From: Dethiosulfovibrio faecalis
GTDB lineage: Bacteria > Synergistota > Synergistia > Synergistales > Dethiosulfovibrionaceae
Direction: 5' to 3'
Length of the DNA stretch: 64,000 nucleotides
Assembly (NCBI RefSeq): GCF_021568795.1
Contig: NZ_JAKGUE010000001.1
Coordinates: 124,001-188,000 of the forward strand
Shown: positions 28,468-36,784 of the stretch, in pieces
Numbering within the stretch: the stretch's first letter is position 1
Layout: every line of letters begins with the position of its first letter
Notes under the pieces: generated by a model
What the model was told of the DNA's origin: nothing
The model's input: the letters and a program-made list of their open reading frames with translations, nothing else
Database searches by the model: none
Translations under genes and position numbers: made by a program

Positions 28468-29424
28468 ATGAGTATGAAGAGATTCGCGCTTTTGTTCCCC
28501 GGTCAGGGAGCTCAATCCGTCGGAATGGGCAGGGATCTTTACGAGAGTTTTCCCTTGGCTCGCAGGGTTTTCGACGAGGCCGACGAGGCTTTGGGTTTCT
28601 CTCTGAGTTCTATCATATTTGAAGGTCCCGAGGAAAAACTGACCTTGACGGAGTTCACCCAGCCAGCGTTGCTTACAGTTAGCGTGGCCATTTTCAGGGC
28701 CTTGACCGAGGACAAAGGAATACTTCTTACCCCCGATTTTGTGGCGGGGCACAGCTTGGGAGAGTATTCTGCCTTGGTCGCGTCGGGGACCCTCTCTTTA
28801 GCCGACGGCGTCCGGTTGGTCAACGCCAGAGGCCGTCTGATGCAAAAGGCTGTTCCAGAGGGAGAGGGAGCTATGGCTGCGATCCTCGGTTTGGAGGATT
28901 CGGATGTTCGGGGTATCTGTTCCCGATTCGACGGAGACAAGGTGTGCGAGGCGGCCAACTTCAACTCTCCTGGTCAGGTCGTGATATCCGGGGATTCCGA
29001 ATCGGTGGCTAAAGCTATCGAAGCCGCCAAGGAGGCTGGGGCCAAGAGGGCTATCCCCTTGAACGTCAGTGCTCCGTTTCACTGTCGACTGATGACCGAC
29101 GTGGCGGACGATCTCTCCAGGGAGATGGAACGTTGCGGTTGGTCCGATTCGTCCTATCCCCTGGTCGCGAACGTCTCCGCTTCGCCTGTTACCTCGGTGG
29201 AGGATATCAGATCTGGACTTTATCGACAGACCTACAGCCCGGTCCGGTGGGTGGAAAGCATGAAATGTATGTCCGATGCGGGGGTCTCCACCTTCCTAGA
29301 GCTCGGTCCTGGAAAGGTCTTGGCGGGGTTGGCGAAGAAATGCGTCAAGGGAAGCAAGACTCTCTCGATAGGTTCCGCCGAGGATTTGGATAAAGTCGTT
29401 GACTTTCTCGAGGAGGATAAATAA
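28468..29424 (+). CDS. fabD: Malonyl-CoA:ACP transacylase
   Basis: FabD loads malonate onto ACP. FALLFPGQGAQSVGMG is the N-terminal motif, the catalytic serine is Ser96 in GHSLGEYSAL, and the histidine is in APFHCRLM. The 318-residue length is typical. It is followed by fabG after one base. Confidence 0.96.
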   Translation: MSMKRFALLFPGQGAQSVGMGRDLYESFPLARRVFDEADEALGFSLSSIIFEGPEEKLTLTEFTQPALLTVSVAIFRALTEDKGILLTPDFVAGHSLGEYSALVASGTLSLADGVRLVNARGRLMQKAVPEGEGAMAAILGLEDSDVRGICSRFDGDKVCEAANFNSPGQVVISGDSESVAKAIEAAKEAGAKRAIPLNVSAPFHCRLMTDVADDLSREMERCGWSDSSYPLVANVSASPVTSVEDIRSGLYRQTYSPVRWVESMKCMSDAGVSTFLELGPGKVLAGLAKKCVKGSKTLSIGSAEDLDKVVDFLEEDK

Positions 29425-29425
29425 A

Positions 29426-30172
29426 ATGCCCGAGAACGGCAGAGTTGCCTTGATTACCGGTGGTTCCAGGGGAATAGGAAAAGCCATCGCTCTGGAGCTT
29501 GCTTCTAGAGATCTAAGAGTAGTGGTGAACTACAGAAGCTCATCCAAGGCGGCCGACGAGGTAGTAAAAACCATATCCGACCTGGGAGGAGAGGCTATAG
29601 CCGTCAGAGCCGATGTTTCCGATCCCGATCAGGTAAAGGAGCTCTTCAAGATAGTCTCTACAGAGTTCGGTTCAGTGGATATACTGGTGAACAACGCCGG
29701 AATAACCAGAGACGGCCTCCTCATGAGGATGAAGGAATCCGATTGGGACGCAGTCATAGACGGAAACCTTAAGTCCGCATATCTTTGTTCCAAAGAAGGA
29801 GTCAAGGGAATGGCGAAAGGACGCTGGGGGCGTATAGTGAACATGGCCTCGGTGGTTGGACTTATAGGCAACCCTGGACAGGCTAATTATTGTGCCTCGA
29901 AGGCGGGTATAATAGGCTTGACCAAGAGCATAGCAAGAGAGTACGCTCAGAGAGGAATAACGGTCAACGCCGTGGCTCCCGGATTCATCGCCACCGATAT
30001 GACCGATGTCCTTCCGGAGTCGGTGAAAGAGGAAATGTTGAAATCCGTGCCAGCCGGTCGTGCCGGGACAGTCGAGGACGTCGCCAAGGCGGTGGCTTTC
30101 CTGGTCTCGGAAGATGCCTCGTATATCAATGGTCAGGTCATAGCCGTCGATGGCGGAATGACCATGGTTTGA
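29426..30172 (+). CDS. fabG: 3-oxoacyl-ACP reductase
   Basis: The 248-residue short-chain dehydrogenase has the NADPH motif [18 protein letters not shown] and the catalytic YCASKAG. ATG 29426 follows GAGGAGGA; the longer in-frame start inside fabD is not supported by a ribosome site. Confidence 0.96.
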   Translation: MPENGRVALITGGSRGIGKAIALELASRDLRVVVNYRSSSKAADEVVKTISDLGGEAIAVRADVSDPDQVKELFKIVSTEFGSVDILVNNAGITRDGLLMRMKESDWDAVIDGNLKSAYLCSKEGVKGMAKGRWGRIVNMASVVGLIGNPGQANYCASKAGIIGLTKSIAREYAQRGITVNAVAPGFIATDMTDVLPESVKEEMLKSVPAGRAGTVEDVAKAVAFLVSEDASYINGQVIAVDGGMTMV

Positions 30173-30204
30173 TCCTGAATTTGACGAAGGGAGGTGACGT
30201 TGCC

Positions 30205-30456
30205 ATGAAGAGAGATGAAGTACTTGCCCGCCTTAAGGAGATCATCATAGATCGTCTTGATGTGGAGGAGGAGCAGATTAAACCCGAGGCCTCCTTTGTC
30301 GAGGACCTGGGGGCTGACTCCCTCGACATCGTCGAGCTCATCATGGGAATCGAGGAGGAGTTCGACATCGAGATCCCCGATGAGGACGCGGAGAAACTCA
30401 CCAGTGTCGGTGAAGCTATCGACTACGCCAGCAACAAGCTCGGAATCGAGGGGTAG
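30205..30456 (+). CDS. acpP: Acyl carrier protein
   Basis: An acidic 83-residue protein with the phosphopantetheine site GADSLD, Ser39. ATG 30205 with GGGAGGTGAC 7 bases upstream is one of the strongest ribosome sites in the window, which fits the high abundance of ACP. A perfect hairpin without a T run follows 21 bases after the stop. Confidence 0.97.
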   Translation: MKRDEVLARLKEIIIDRLDVEEEQIKPEASFVEDLGADSLDIVELIMGIEEEFDIEIPDEDAEKLTSVGEAIDYASNKLGIEG

Positions 30457-30477
30457 AATACTCCCTTTTTCGATCCG

Positions 30478-30503
30478 GAGAGGGGCGGTCGACCGCCCCT
30501 CTC
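30478..30503 (+). promoter_or_regulatory. Perfect hairpin between acpP and fabF
   Basis: GAGAGGGGCGG, loop TCGA, CCGCCCCTCTC: an 11-bp GC-rich stem. The sequence after it (CGCTCAAATC) has no T run, so it is not a standard terminator. It could protect the acpP message from 3' decay or lower fabF expression. Confidence 0.75.
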
Positions 30504-30572
30504 GCTCAAATCATGGCGAGGCAAGAGTTAGAGTGTCGTGAACTCCCCTGCGCCGTAAGGAGTGGACATCCT

Positions 30573-31814
30573 TTGAAAGACAGACGAGTCGTTATCACCG
30601 GGCTAGGGGTCGTCAGTCCCATAGCCAATGGTAGAGAGGCATATTGGCAGGCTCTTAAAGAGGGAAAAAACGGCGTTGGCGCTATAACGTGCTTCGATGC
30701 CTCGGAGTTCTCGGTTCAGGTCGGAGCGGAGGTAAAGGATTTTGATCCGACCCAGTGGCTTCCCAAGAAGGAGGCTAAAAGGGCCGACAGGGTCATCCAG
30801 TTCGCCGTGGCTGCTTCGGATATGGCCATGGAAGATGCCGGTCTCAAAGCGGAGGACCTTGACTCCAATAGATTCGGCGTTTATATCGGTTCCGGACAGG
30901 GTGGAATCGAAACCTGTTTCGATAGTTTCCAGACGATGATGACCAAGGGACCCAAGAGGGTCAGTCCTTTCTTCATCCCCATGATGATAGGAAATATGTC
31001 CGCCGCATACGTGGCCATCAGGCATCAGGCCAAAGGTCCAAATATGTGCGTCGTGACCGCTTGTGCTACCTCGATACACAGTATCGGAGAGGCTACCAGG
31101 ACTATAGAGAGAGGCGACGCGGACGTCATGCTCTGTGGCGGAACCGAGGCCGCCCTTCGCTCTATCTGCGTGGCAGGTTTCGCAGCCATGAAGGCTCTCT
31201 CCACGAGAAACGACGAGCCCGAGAGGGCAAGCCGTCCTTTCGACAAGGACAGGGACGGTTTCGTCATCGGAGAGGGTGCGGGGGTTCTGGTCCTGGAGAC
31301 CCTCGAGAGCGCCAAGGCCAGAGGGGCCCATATCTATGGCGAGGTAGTCGGCTACGGTTCTACCTGCGATGCTGGCCATATAACAGCCCCGGATCCGGAG
31401 GGGAAAGGAGCCTCAAGGGCTATGAAGATAGCTATAGACCAGGCCGGTTGGTCCGTCGACCAGGTCGATCTGATAAACGCTCACGGAACCTCGACCCCCC
31501 TCAACGACAAGGTCGAGTCCATCGCCATAAGAAACCTGTTCGGCGAGGCCGCCGATCGTGTCATGATCAACTCCACTAAGTCCATGATAGGTCATTGCCT
31601 CGGAGCGGCGGGAGCTCTAGAGACAGTAGCTGCCCTTCAGTCCGTGGAGGAAGGTATCGTACATCCGACCCTTAACCTCGACGAGAAGGATCCGGATTGC
31701 GACGTAAACGTCATAACCGAGACTACCGAGGCCAAGGTGGACAGGTTCTTGGTCAACAGCTTCGGTTTCGGCGGACACAACGGCGTCCTGGCTATCCAGC
31801 GTTTCATCGATTGA
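30573..31814 (+). CDS. fabF: 3-oxoacyl-ACP synthase II
   Basis: FabF elongates acyl chains. RRVVITGLGVVSPIANG is at the start; the catalytic cysteine is Cys164 in VTACATSIHSIGEA, with NAHGTSTPLND and INSTKSMIGHCLGAAG for the histidines. TTG 30573 gives 413 residues, the family's usual length, and has AAGGAG 10 bases upstream. A longer in-frame ATG at 30513 would add 20 residues without similarity. Confidence 0.95.
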   Translation: MKDRRVVITGLGVVSPIANGREAYWQALKEGKNGVGAITCFDASEFSVQVGAEVKDFDPTQWLPKKEAKRADRVIQFAVAASDMAMEDAGLKAEDLDSNRFGVYIGSGQGGIETCFDSFQTMMTKGPKRVSPFFIPMMIGNMSAAYVAIRHQAKGPNMCVVTACATSIHSIGEATRTIERGDADVMLCGGTEAALRSICVAGFAAMKALSTRNDEPERASRPFDKDRDGFVIGEGAGVLVLETLESAKARGAHIYGEVVGYGSTCDAGHITAPDPEGKGASRAMKIAIDQAGWSVDQVDLINAHGTSTPLNDKVESIAIRNLFGEAADRVMINSTKSMIGHCLGAAGALETVAALQSVEEGIVHPTLNLDEKDPDCDVNVITETTEAKVDRFLVNSFGFGGHNGVLAIQRFID

Positions 31815-31821
31815 TATTCTC

Positions 31822-32556
31822 ATGTACGGACGGAAATGGGAAAGAAGTCTTTCTCTGATTCAGGACCGTCTGGGATACAGCTTCACCGATATAGAACTGC
31901 TCCGTGAAGCCCTGACTCATTCGTCCTACGCCCATGAGTCAGGGCTTCGTTCTTGGAACGAGAGATTGGAGTTCCTGGGAGATGCGGTTCTGGAGTTGGC
32001 TACCTCGACGAGACTTTTCAGGGCGATGAAGGATATGGACGAAGGGGGACTGACCAGGCTCAGGGCACGGTTGGTCCGTAAGGAAGCTCTTTTGACGTGG
32101 GCGGAGGCATTGAGTCTCTCGGGAGTTCTCAGGGTCAACCGGGGTCTAAGAAAAAAGGGGGAGGGTGGCGATCTCTCCTCCATGCATGCCGACGCCATAG
32201 AGGCCATCTTCGGAGCCGTCTATATGGACGGAGGTTTCGATATGGCGGAATCGGTGGTGAACCGCTATCTGGATTTTATGTTTGAAAGAGGGGATTATCT
32301 TCAGGACGGAAACTCGTCCATCGACCCCAAGTCGGAACTTCAACAGATCCTACAGATAAGGGGAGAGCCATTGCCGGAGTACAGGATCATTTCCCGTGAG
32401 GGACCTCCTCATAGTCCCAGATTCGAGGTGGAACTGTATGTATCGGAGGTCCTCCTGAGCAGGGGAAGAGGAAGATCGATAAAAGAAGCGGAGGTCCAAG
32501 CGGCTCGAGATGCGTTATCTTTGGTGCGATCGGTTGCAAAAGAGTTGCCTCGCTGA
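31822..32556 (+). CDS. rnc: Ribonuclease III
   Basis: RNase III cleaves double-stranded RNA, including the rRNA precursor. The endonuclease signature is NERLEFLGDAVLELA; a C-terminal double-stranded RNA binding domain begins DPKSELQQILQ. Length 244 residues. The ATG has no clear ribosome site and is only 7 bases after fabF, so translation is probably coupled. A perfect 15-bp inverted repeat lies 84 bases into the coding region. The order fab-acpP-fabF-rnc is widespread, but smc and ftsY do not follow here. Confidence 0.95.
   Translation: MYGRKWERSLSLIQDRLGYSFTDIELLREALTHSSYAHESGLRSWNERLEFLGDAVLELATSTRLFRAMKDMDEGGLTRLRARLVRKEALLTWAEALSLSGVLRVNRGLRKKGEGGDLSSMHADAIEAIFGAVYMDGGFDMAESVVNRYLDFMFERGDYLQDGNSSIDPKSELQQILQIRGEPLPEYRIISREGPPHSPRFEVELYVSEVLLSRGRGRSIKEAEVQAARDALSLVRSVAKELPR
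31906..31948 (+). repeat. Perfect 15-bp inverted repeat in the rnc coding region
   Basis: GAAGCCCTGACTCAT (31906-31920), 13-base loop, ATGAGTCAGGGCTTC (31934-31948). Two further G-T pairs could extend it to 17. It encodes REALTHSSYAHESGLR. As RNA it would be a long double-stranded stem, the kind of substrate the encoded enzyme cuts. Confidence 0.9.
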
Positions 32557-32576
32557 TATAATCCTCGAATTCGAGG
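32534..32576 (+). promoter_or_regulatory. Promoter of the TRAP operon with palindromic operator candidate
   Basis: TTGCAA (32534-32539), 17 bases, TATAAT (32557-32562). Immediately after the -10 lies the 14-base perfect palindrome CCTCGAATTCGAGG (32563-32576), which would cover the transcription start. This arrangement is typical of repression. Confidence 0.7.
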
Positions 32577-32613
32577 TCTCCTGGACTCAATCTATGTGAT
32601 GGAGGTATAGACA

Positions 32614-33615
32614 ATGAGACGTTTGATAACGGCACTTTTCGTTTGTTCCATAGTGATCGCCTCTACGGCGGCTTTTGCGGCCGACTATCCGAAGATGACG
32701 ATACGCCTGAGCCACAATCAGCCGACGGGAAGCCCGGAGGATATAGGCGCAGAGACCTTCAAGGCCATCGTGGAGGATCGATCGGGCGGAAAGATGGAGG
32801 TTCAGATATTTCCCTCCATGCAGATGGGGTCCATGAGAGAGCAGACCGAGTCCGCCCAGATGGGGACCCTAGACATAACCATACAGCCCGTCTCTGTGCT
32901 GACCCCTTTCGTGGAGGAGCTTCAGATAATAGATTTCCCCTTTCTATGGCCTTCCACCGATGAACTCTATCGGGTGATGGACGGACCGGTCGGGCAGCGC
33001 TTCTACGAATTCACCGAGCCCAAAGGGCTGGTCTCTTTAGGGCTTTGGGCCTCCGGTTTTAAGCAATTCACTACAAAGGGTATCGATATCCACGTTCCGG
33101 AGGACTTCAAGGGAGTCAAGATGAGGGTCATGCCATCTCCCCTCCTGATCGCCCAGTATAAAACCTGGGGAGCCAACCCCATCCCCATAGAGTATGCCGA
33201 GCTTTATAATGCCCTTCAGCAGGGAATTGTCGACGGGCAGGAAAACCCGATCCAGACGATAGCGATGAACAAGCTCTACGAGGTCCAAGACAGATTGATA
33301 TTGAGCAACCATGGTTTTCTGGCCTATATCTTCGTGGTCAACAAGGGCTGGTTCGACGGTCTTCCCGACGACGCCAGAGAGCTTGTACTGCAGGCGGAGA
33401 AAGAGGCCAGGCTTGCTGAGAGAGGGGCCCAGGCCAAGAAGGAAGCGGAATACCTGGACGAGATAAAGAGCTCCGGAATATCCGTCACGGAGCTGACCGA
33501 CGAGGAATACGAGGCCTTTTCGAAGAAGAGCCGCTCTGTCCACGACCAGTTCGCAAGCACCGATGCCATGAAAGAGCTTCTCTCCGCCTGTTACGACGAG
33601 TTGGGGAAGAACTGA
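32614..33615 (+). CDS. dctP: TRAP transporter solute-binding protein, DctP family
   Basis: A periplasmic binding protein of 333 residues. The signal peptide is MRRLITALFVCSIVIASTAAFA, cut before ADYPKM. The mature part has the DctP blocks LSHNQPTGSPEDIGAETFK, GTLDITIQPVS, GVKMRVMPSPLL (arginine expected to bind the substrate carboxylate) and EYAELYNALQQGIVDGQENP. The substrate is an organic acid of unknown type. It is followed by a terminator-like hairpin and then the two membrane subunits. Confidence 0.93.
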   Translation: MRRLITALFVCSIVIASTAAFAADYPKMTIRLSHNQPTGSPEDIGAETFKAIVEDRSGGKMEVQIFPSMQMGSMREQTESAQMGTLDITIQPVSVLTPFVEELQIIDFPFLWPSTDELYRVMDGPVGQRFYEFTEPKGLVSLGLWASGFKQFTTKGIDIHVPEDFKGVKMRVMPSPLLIAQYKTWGANPIPIEYAELYNALQQGIVDGQENPIQTIAMNKLYEVQDRLILSNHGFLAYIFVVNKGWFDGLPDDARELVLQAEKEARLAERGAQAKKEAEYLDEIKSSGISVTELTDEEYEAFSKKSRSVHDQFASTDAMKELLSACYDELGKN

Positions 33616-33635
33616 TCGGATCTTAGGATCTTTTC

Positions 33636-33668
33636 GGGGCTGGAGGGATTCCTCTCGCCCCTTTTTTT
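33636..33668 (+). terminator. Terminator or attenuator between dctP and dctQ
   Basis: GGGGC-GAGG and CCTC-GCCCC with small internal mismatch, then seven T. Because dctQM follow in the same direction without a visible promoter, it probably lowers their expression relative to the binding protein. Confidence 0.8.
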
Positions 33669-33679
33669 AACCTCGGGGG

Positions 33680-34150
33680 ATGGATATGATGAGGATTTTG
33701 GATCGTCTGGAGGAGGGTTTTTGCGCCATGGCCCTGTTGGCGACGGCTTTGATACTTTTCGTCAACGTCACCTTGCGCTACGTCTTCAGCGCCAGTACCA
33801 GCTGGGCGGAAGAGCTTATAAAGTATCTGATGATATGGATAACCTTCGTGGGAGGAAGCCTGTGCGTGAGAAGAGGAGCCCACATAAGGATGGATTTCCT
33901 GCTCGGAAAACTTTCTCCCAAGAGTAGAGGGGTGGTCGACAGGGTTATCTACCTGGTTTCCGCCGTATTTTGCGGCTTCCTGGCCGCCTATGGGGTGCAG
34001 ATAGTTTCTTTCAATTTCAGGTCAGGGCAGGTGTCCCCGGCTCTGGAGGTACCTATGTGGATCGTCTACTCCGCCATTCCCATAGGATCGGGACTTATGA
34101 CGTTGCGTTTTCTACAGCGGATGGCAACGCCCTCGGAAGGGGTGAACTGA
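33680..34150 (+). CDS. dctQ: TRAP transporter small permease subunit, DctQ family
   Basis: A 156-residue membrane protein with four predicted hydrophobic segments. The first contains ALLATALILFVNVTLRYVF and the family motif SWAEELIKYLMIWITFVGG follows. ATGs at 33680, 33686 and 33689 are all possible starts. It is separated by one base from dctM. Confidence 0.9.
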   Translation: MDMMRILDRLEEGFCAMALLATALILFVNVTLRYVFSASTSWAEELIKYLMIWITFVGGSLCVRRGAHIRMDFLLGKLSPKSRGVVDRVIYLVSAVFCGFLAAYGVQIVSFNFRSGQVSPALEVPMWIVYSAIPIGSGLMTLRFLQRMATPSEGVN

Positions 34151-34151
34151 C

Positions 34152-35429
34152 TTGACCACTGTCTTGATATGCACCCTCCTGGCGGCACTCTTCGGCAGTG
34201 TCCCCATCTTCATAGCCCTGAACGGTGCCGTTTTGATATGCGTGCTTCTCTTCACCCATATGCCTCCTATGGTTATCGTACAGAAGGCCTTCGGTGGAAT
34301 AGACAAGTTCGCTCTCATGTCCATGCCTTTTTTCATCTTCGCAGCGAACGTTATGGACGTGGGCGGACTGTCGAGGCGTATCCTCGACTGGACCAGGAGC
34401 ATGGTAGGTAGCACCAGAGGCGGTCTGGCCTACACCACCCAGGCTACCTGTATGGTTTTTGGGGCCCTTTGCGGATCCAGCCCCGCCACAGTAGTGGCCA
34501 TGGGGAAGCTGCTGTATCCCGAGCTGGTCAGGGAAAATTACCCTAAAGGCTTTTCCGTAGGGTTGATAACGTCGGCGGGGTCGGTTGCACTGATAATTCC
34601 TCCCAGCATAACCCTGATAATATATGCGGCCGCCACCGGTACCTCGGTGGGGTCTCTCTTCATGGCCGGAATCAGCGCCGGTGTCGTCTACGGACTTGCG
34701 AGTATAATCTATATCTGGTTTTTCTCCCGCTCTCATAATCTGGCCTTGTCCGCTCCCTCAAGCCGAAGGGAGATATGGGAAAAGAGCAAACAGGCCGTCT
34801 GGTCCCTTATGGTCCCGGTCATAATTCTAGGCGGAATATACATGGGCATATTCACCCCCACCGAGGCGGCGGGTATCTCTGTCGTGTACGCCCTTTTCGT
34901 GGGGATATTCATATACAGGGAGATAACTCTCAAAGGTCTATACGACGTATGCCTCAGCTCGGCGATTACCTGCGCTCAGGTCCTTATTCTGGTGGCTGCG
35001 GCTCAGACCTTTGGGTGGTTTCTGACAGTCGTCCGAATTCCTCAGGCTATAACCTCCGTGGTCGTCTCTAACGTGACGTCCCCCTGGATGTTTCTGGGAA
35101 TAGTAAACGCCGTCTTGCTGGTGGTAGGGATGTTCATGGAGGGTATAGCCGCGATAATAATACTTGCCCCTCTGTTTTTTCCTATAGCCATGAAGATGGG
35201 AATAGATCCCCTTCACCTTGGTATAGTCATGGTGGCTAATCTCTCCATAGGGAACTTCACCCCTCCCTTCGGATTGAACCTCTTCGTCGCCAGCGGAGTT
35301 ACGGGGCTTTCCATGTCGGAGATAATACCAGCGGTGATGCGGTTCATCCTGGTGAGTCTGGCGGGGGTGTTGATCATAACCTACATTCCGGCTATCTCCA
35401 CTTTTCTTCCAAAACTAGTCTATCCTTGA
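34152..35429 (+). CDS. dctM: TRAP transporter large permease subunit, DctM family
   Basis: A 425-residue integral membrane protein with about 11-12 hydrophobic segments. FGALCGSSPATVVAMGKLLYPEL, GSVALIIPPSITLIIYAAATGTSVG and IGNFTPPFGLNLFVASGVTG are conserved DctM blocks. It forms the sodium-driven channel with DctQ. TTG start, with AAGGGG upstream. Confidence 0.94.
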   Translation: MTTVLICTLLAALFGSVPIFIALNGAVLICVLLFTHMPPMVIVQKAFGGIDKFALMSMPFFIFAANVMDVGGLSRRILDWTRSMVGSTRGGLAYTTQATCMVFGALCGSSPATVVAMGKLLYPELVRENYPKGFSVGLITSAGSVALIIPPSITLIIYAAATGTSVGSLFMAGISAGVVYGLASIIYIWFFSRSHNLALSAPSSRREIWEKSKQAVWSLMVPVIILGGIYMGIFTPTEAAGISVVYALFVGIFIYREITLKGLYDVCLSSAITCAQVLILVAAAQTFGWFLTVVRIPQAITSVVVSNVTSPWMFLGIVNAVLLVVGMFMEGIAAIIILAPLFFPIAMKMGIDPLHLGIVMVANLSIGNFTPPFGLNLFVASGVTGLSMSEIIPAVMRFILVSLAGVLIITYIPAISTFLPKLVYP

Positions 35430-35450
35430 CGGTCTCCCCTCGTCGTACCG

Positions 35451-35477
35451 AAGCCCCCTTTTCCTGAGGGGGCTTTG
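35451..35477 (+). terminator. Probable terminator of the TRAP operon
   Basis: AAGCCCCC and GGGGGCTT with a 9-base loop, then a short TTTG tail. Stem is strong, T tract is weak. Confidence 0.7.
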
Positions 35478-35521
35478 TGCTATGCTAAAAGCCTATTCAT
35501 AGATGGGAAGGGGCTGTTCTT

Positions 35522-36766
35522 ATGCAGTCGGGGTTTAATCTTTGTCTCGATGCGGTCAGAAGGATAAACTCTCATGGCAGATCCGAGACAGGAGGGGTCT
35601 CCCGCATCGCATATACCGAGGAAGACCGTCTGGCAAGGGAGACATTGGTGGAGATAATGCACGAGACCGGTTTTCAGGTCGAGATAGACGAGGTGGGTAA
35701 CATAAAGGGGACCCGTTGGGGGAGCCGTCCCAGCGCCCCTCCTATAGCAGTAGGTTCCCATATAGACACCGTGCCCGATGGAGGCGAGTTCGACGGTATC
35801 CTGGGAGTAGCGGCAGGACTGGGCGCCGTCCTCGACGTGGCGGAACGCTGTCCGGACCACGTCAACCCTCTTCAGGTGATAGTCTTTTCCGGTGAGGAAT
35901 CCAGCCGTTTCGGGGTGTCGAACGTTGGCAGCAAGGCCGTTACGGGATATGTGTCCCTCAAGGATTTCTTCGATCACAGAGACGACCAGGGGATATCGAT
36001 CTTCAAGGCTCTTAGAGACTTCGGCCTCTCTCCCGAAAAGGCAGATCGTTCCAGGATTTTGCCCTCGGACATGAAGGCTTTTTTCGAGCTCCACATCGAA
36101 CAGGGACCGTTTCTGGACCAAACCGGCATAGACGTGGGAGTCGTGGAGGCCATCGCCGCCCCAACCAGGCTATCCCTGGAGATCCTCGGGGAATCGGCCC
36201 ATTCGGGAGCCTGTCCCATGGATATGAGAAAGGATGCCCTGGCGGCGTCCTCCGAGATAGTTCTGGCGGTGGAAAAATTGGCCAAGGAGGAGTCGGCCTT
36301 CAAGACCGTCGGAACGGTCGGAGATTGTAAGGTATTCCCGGGTGTCATGAACGTGGTTCCCGGTAGATGTTCCCTTAAGGTGGACATCAGGGGTATAGAC
36401 GGAAAAAGCATAGGTCGGGTTTTCGACGGACTTTTGAAGGAGATAGAGAGGATCTCCGCCTCTCGTAACGTGGAGATAAAGAAAAAGATTTTTTCGAGGG
36501 GAGATCCGGTGGTCCTGGATGGACGTTTGAGAAGGCTTCTGGGGCAGGTATGTGAGGATATGGAGATCGGATGGACCGATATGCCGAGCGGAGCGGGGCA
36601 CGATGCAATGTACGTTGCGTCGGTTATACCTACTGCAATGGTATTCGTCCCCTGTGTGGGAGGGATAAGCCACAGTTCGGAGGAAAAGGTGGAGATTGGT
36701 CGTATCCGTCCGGGCTACAGGGTTCTCGCAGAGGCGTTATATCGTCTGGTGGCGAAAGATCGATAG
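35522..36766 (+). CDS. M20-family N-carbamoyl-L-amino-acid hydrolase / allantoate amidohydrolase type
   Basis: The 414-residue metalloenzyme resembles HyuC, beta-ureidopropionase and allantoate amidohydrolase. Metal-site motifs are GSHIDTVPDGGEFDGILG (His, Asp), FSGEESSRFG (Glu pair), HIEQGPFLD and the C-terminal GGISHSSEE. SAHSGACPMDMRKDAL fits the dimerisation domain. It cleaves N-carbamoyl groups to release ammonia and CO2; the substrate is not readable. It lies 18 bases before pyrC, so N-carbamoyl-L-aspartate or another pyrimidine-derived ureido acid is a reasonable guess, as is amino acid use in a peptide fermenter. Confidence 0.85.
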   Translation: MQSGFNLCLDAVRRINSHGRSETGGVSRIAYTEEDRLARETLVEIMHETGFQVEIDEVGNIKGTRWGSRPSAPPIAVGSHIDTVPDGGEFDGILGVAAGLGAVLDVAERCPDHVNPLQVIVFSGEESSRFGVSNVGSKAVTGYVSLKDFFDHRDDQGISIFKALRDFGLSPEKADRSRILPSDMKAFFELHIEQGPFLDQTGIDVGVVEAIAAPTRLSLEILGESAHSGACPMDMRKDALAASSEIVLAVEKLAKEESAFKTVGTVGDCKVFPGVMNVVPGRCSLKVDIRGIDGKSIGRVFDGLLKEIERISASRNVEIKKKIFSRGDPVVLDGRLRRLLGQVCEDMEIGWTDMPSGAGHDAMYVASVIPTAMVFVPCVGGISHSSEEKVEIGRIRPGYRVLAEALYRLVAKDR

Positions 36767-36784
36767 TTGGGAGGCGTGTTTTAG

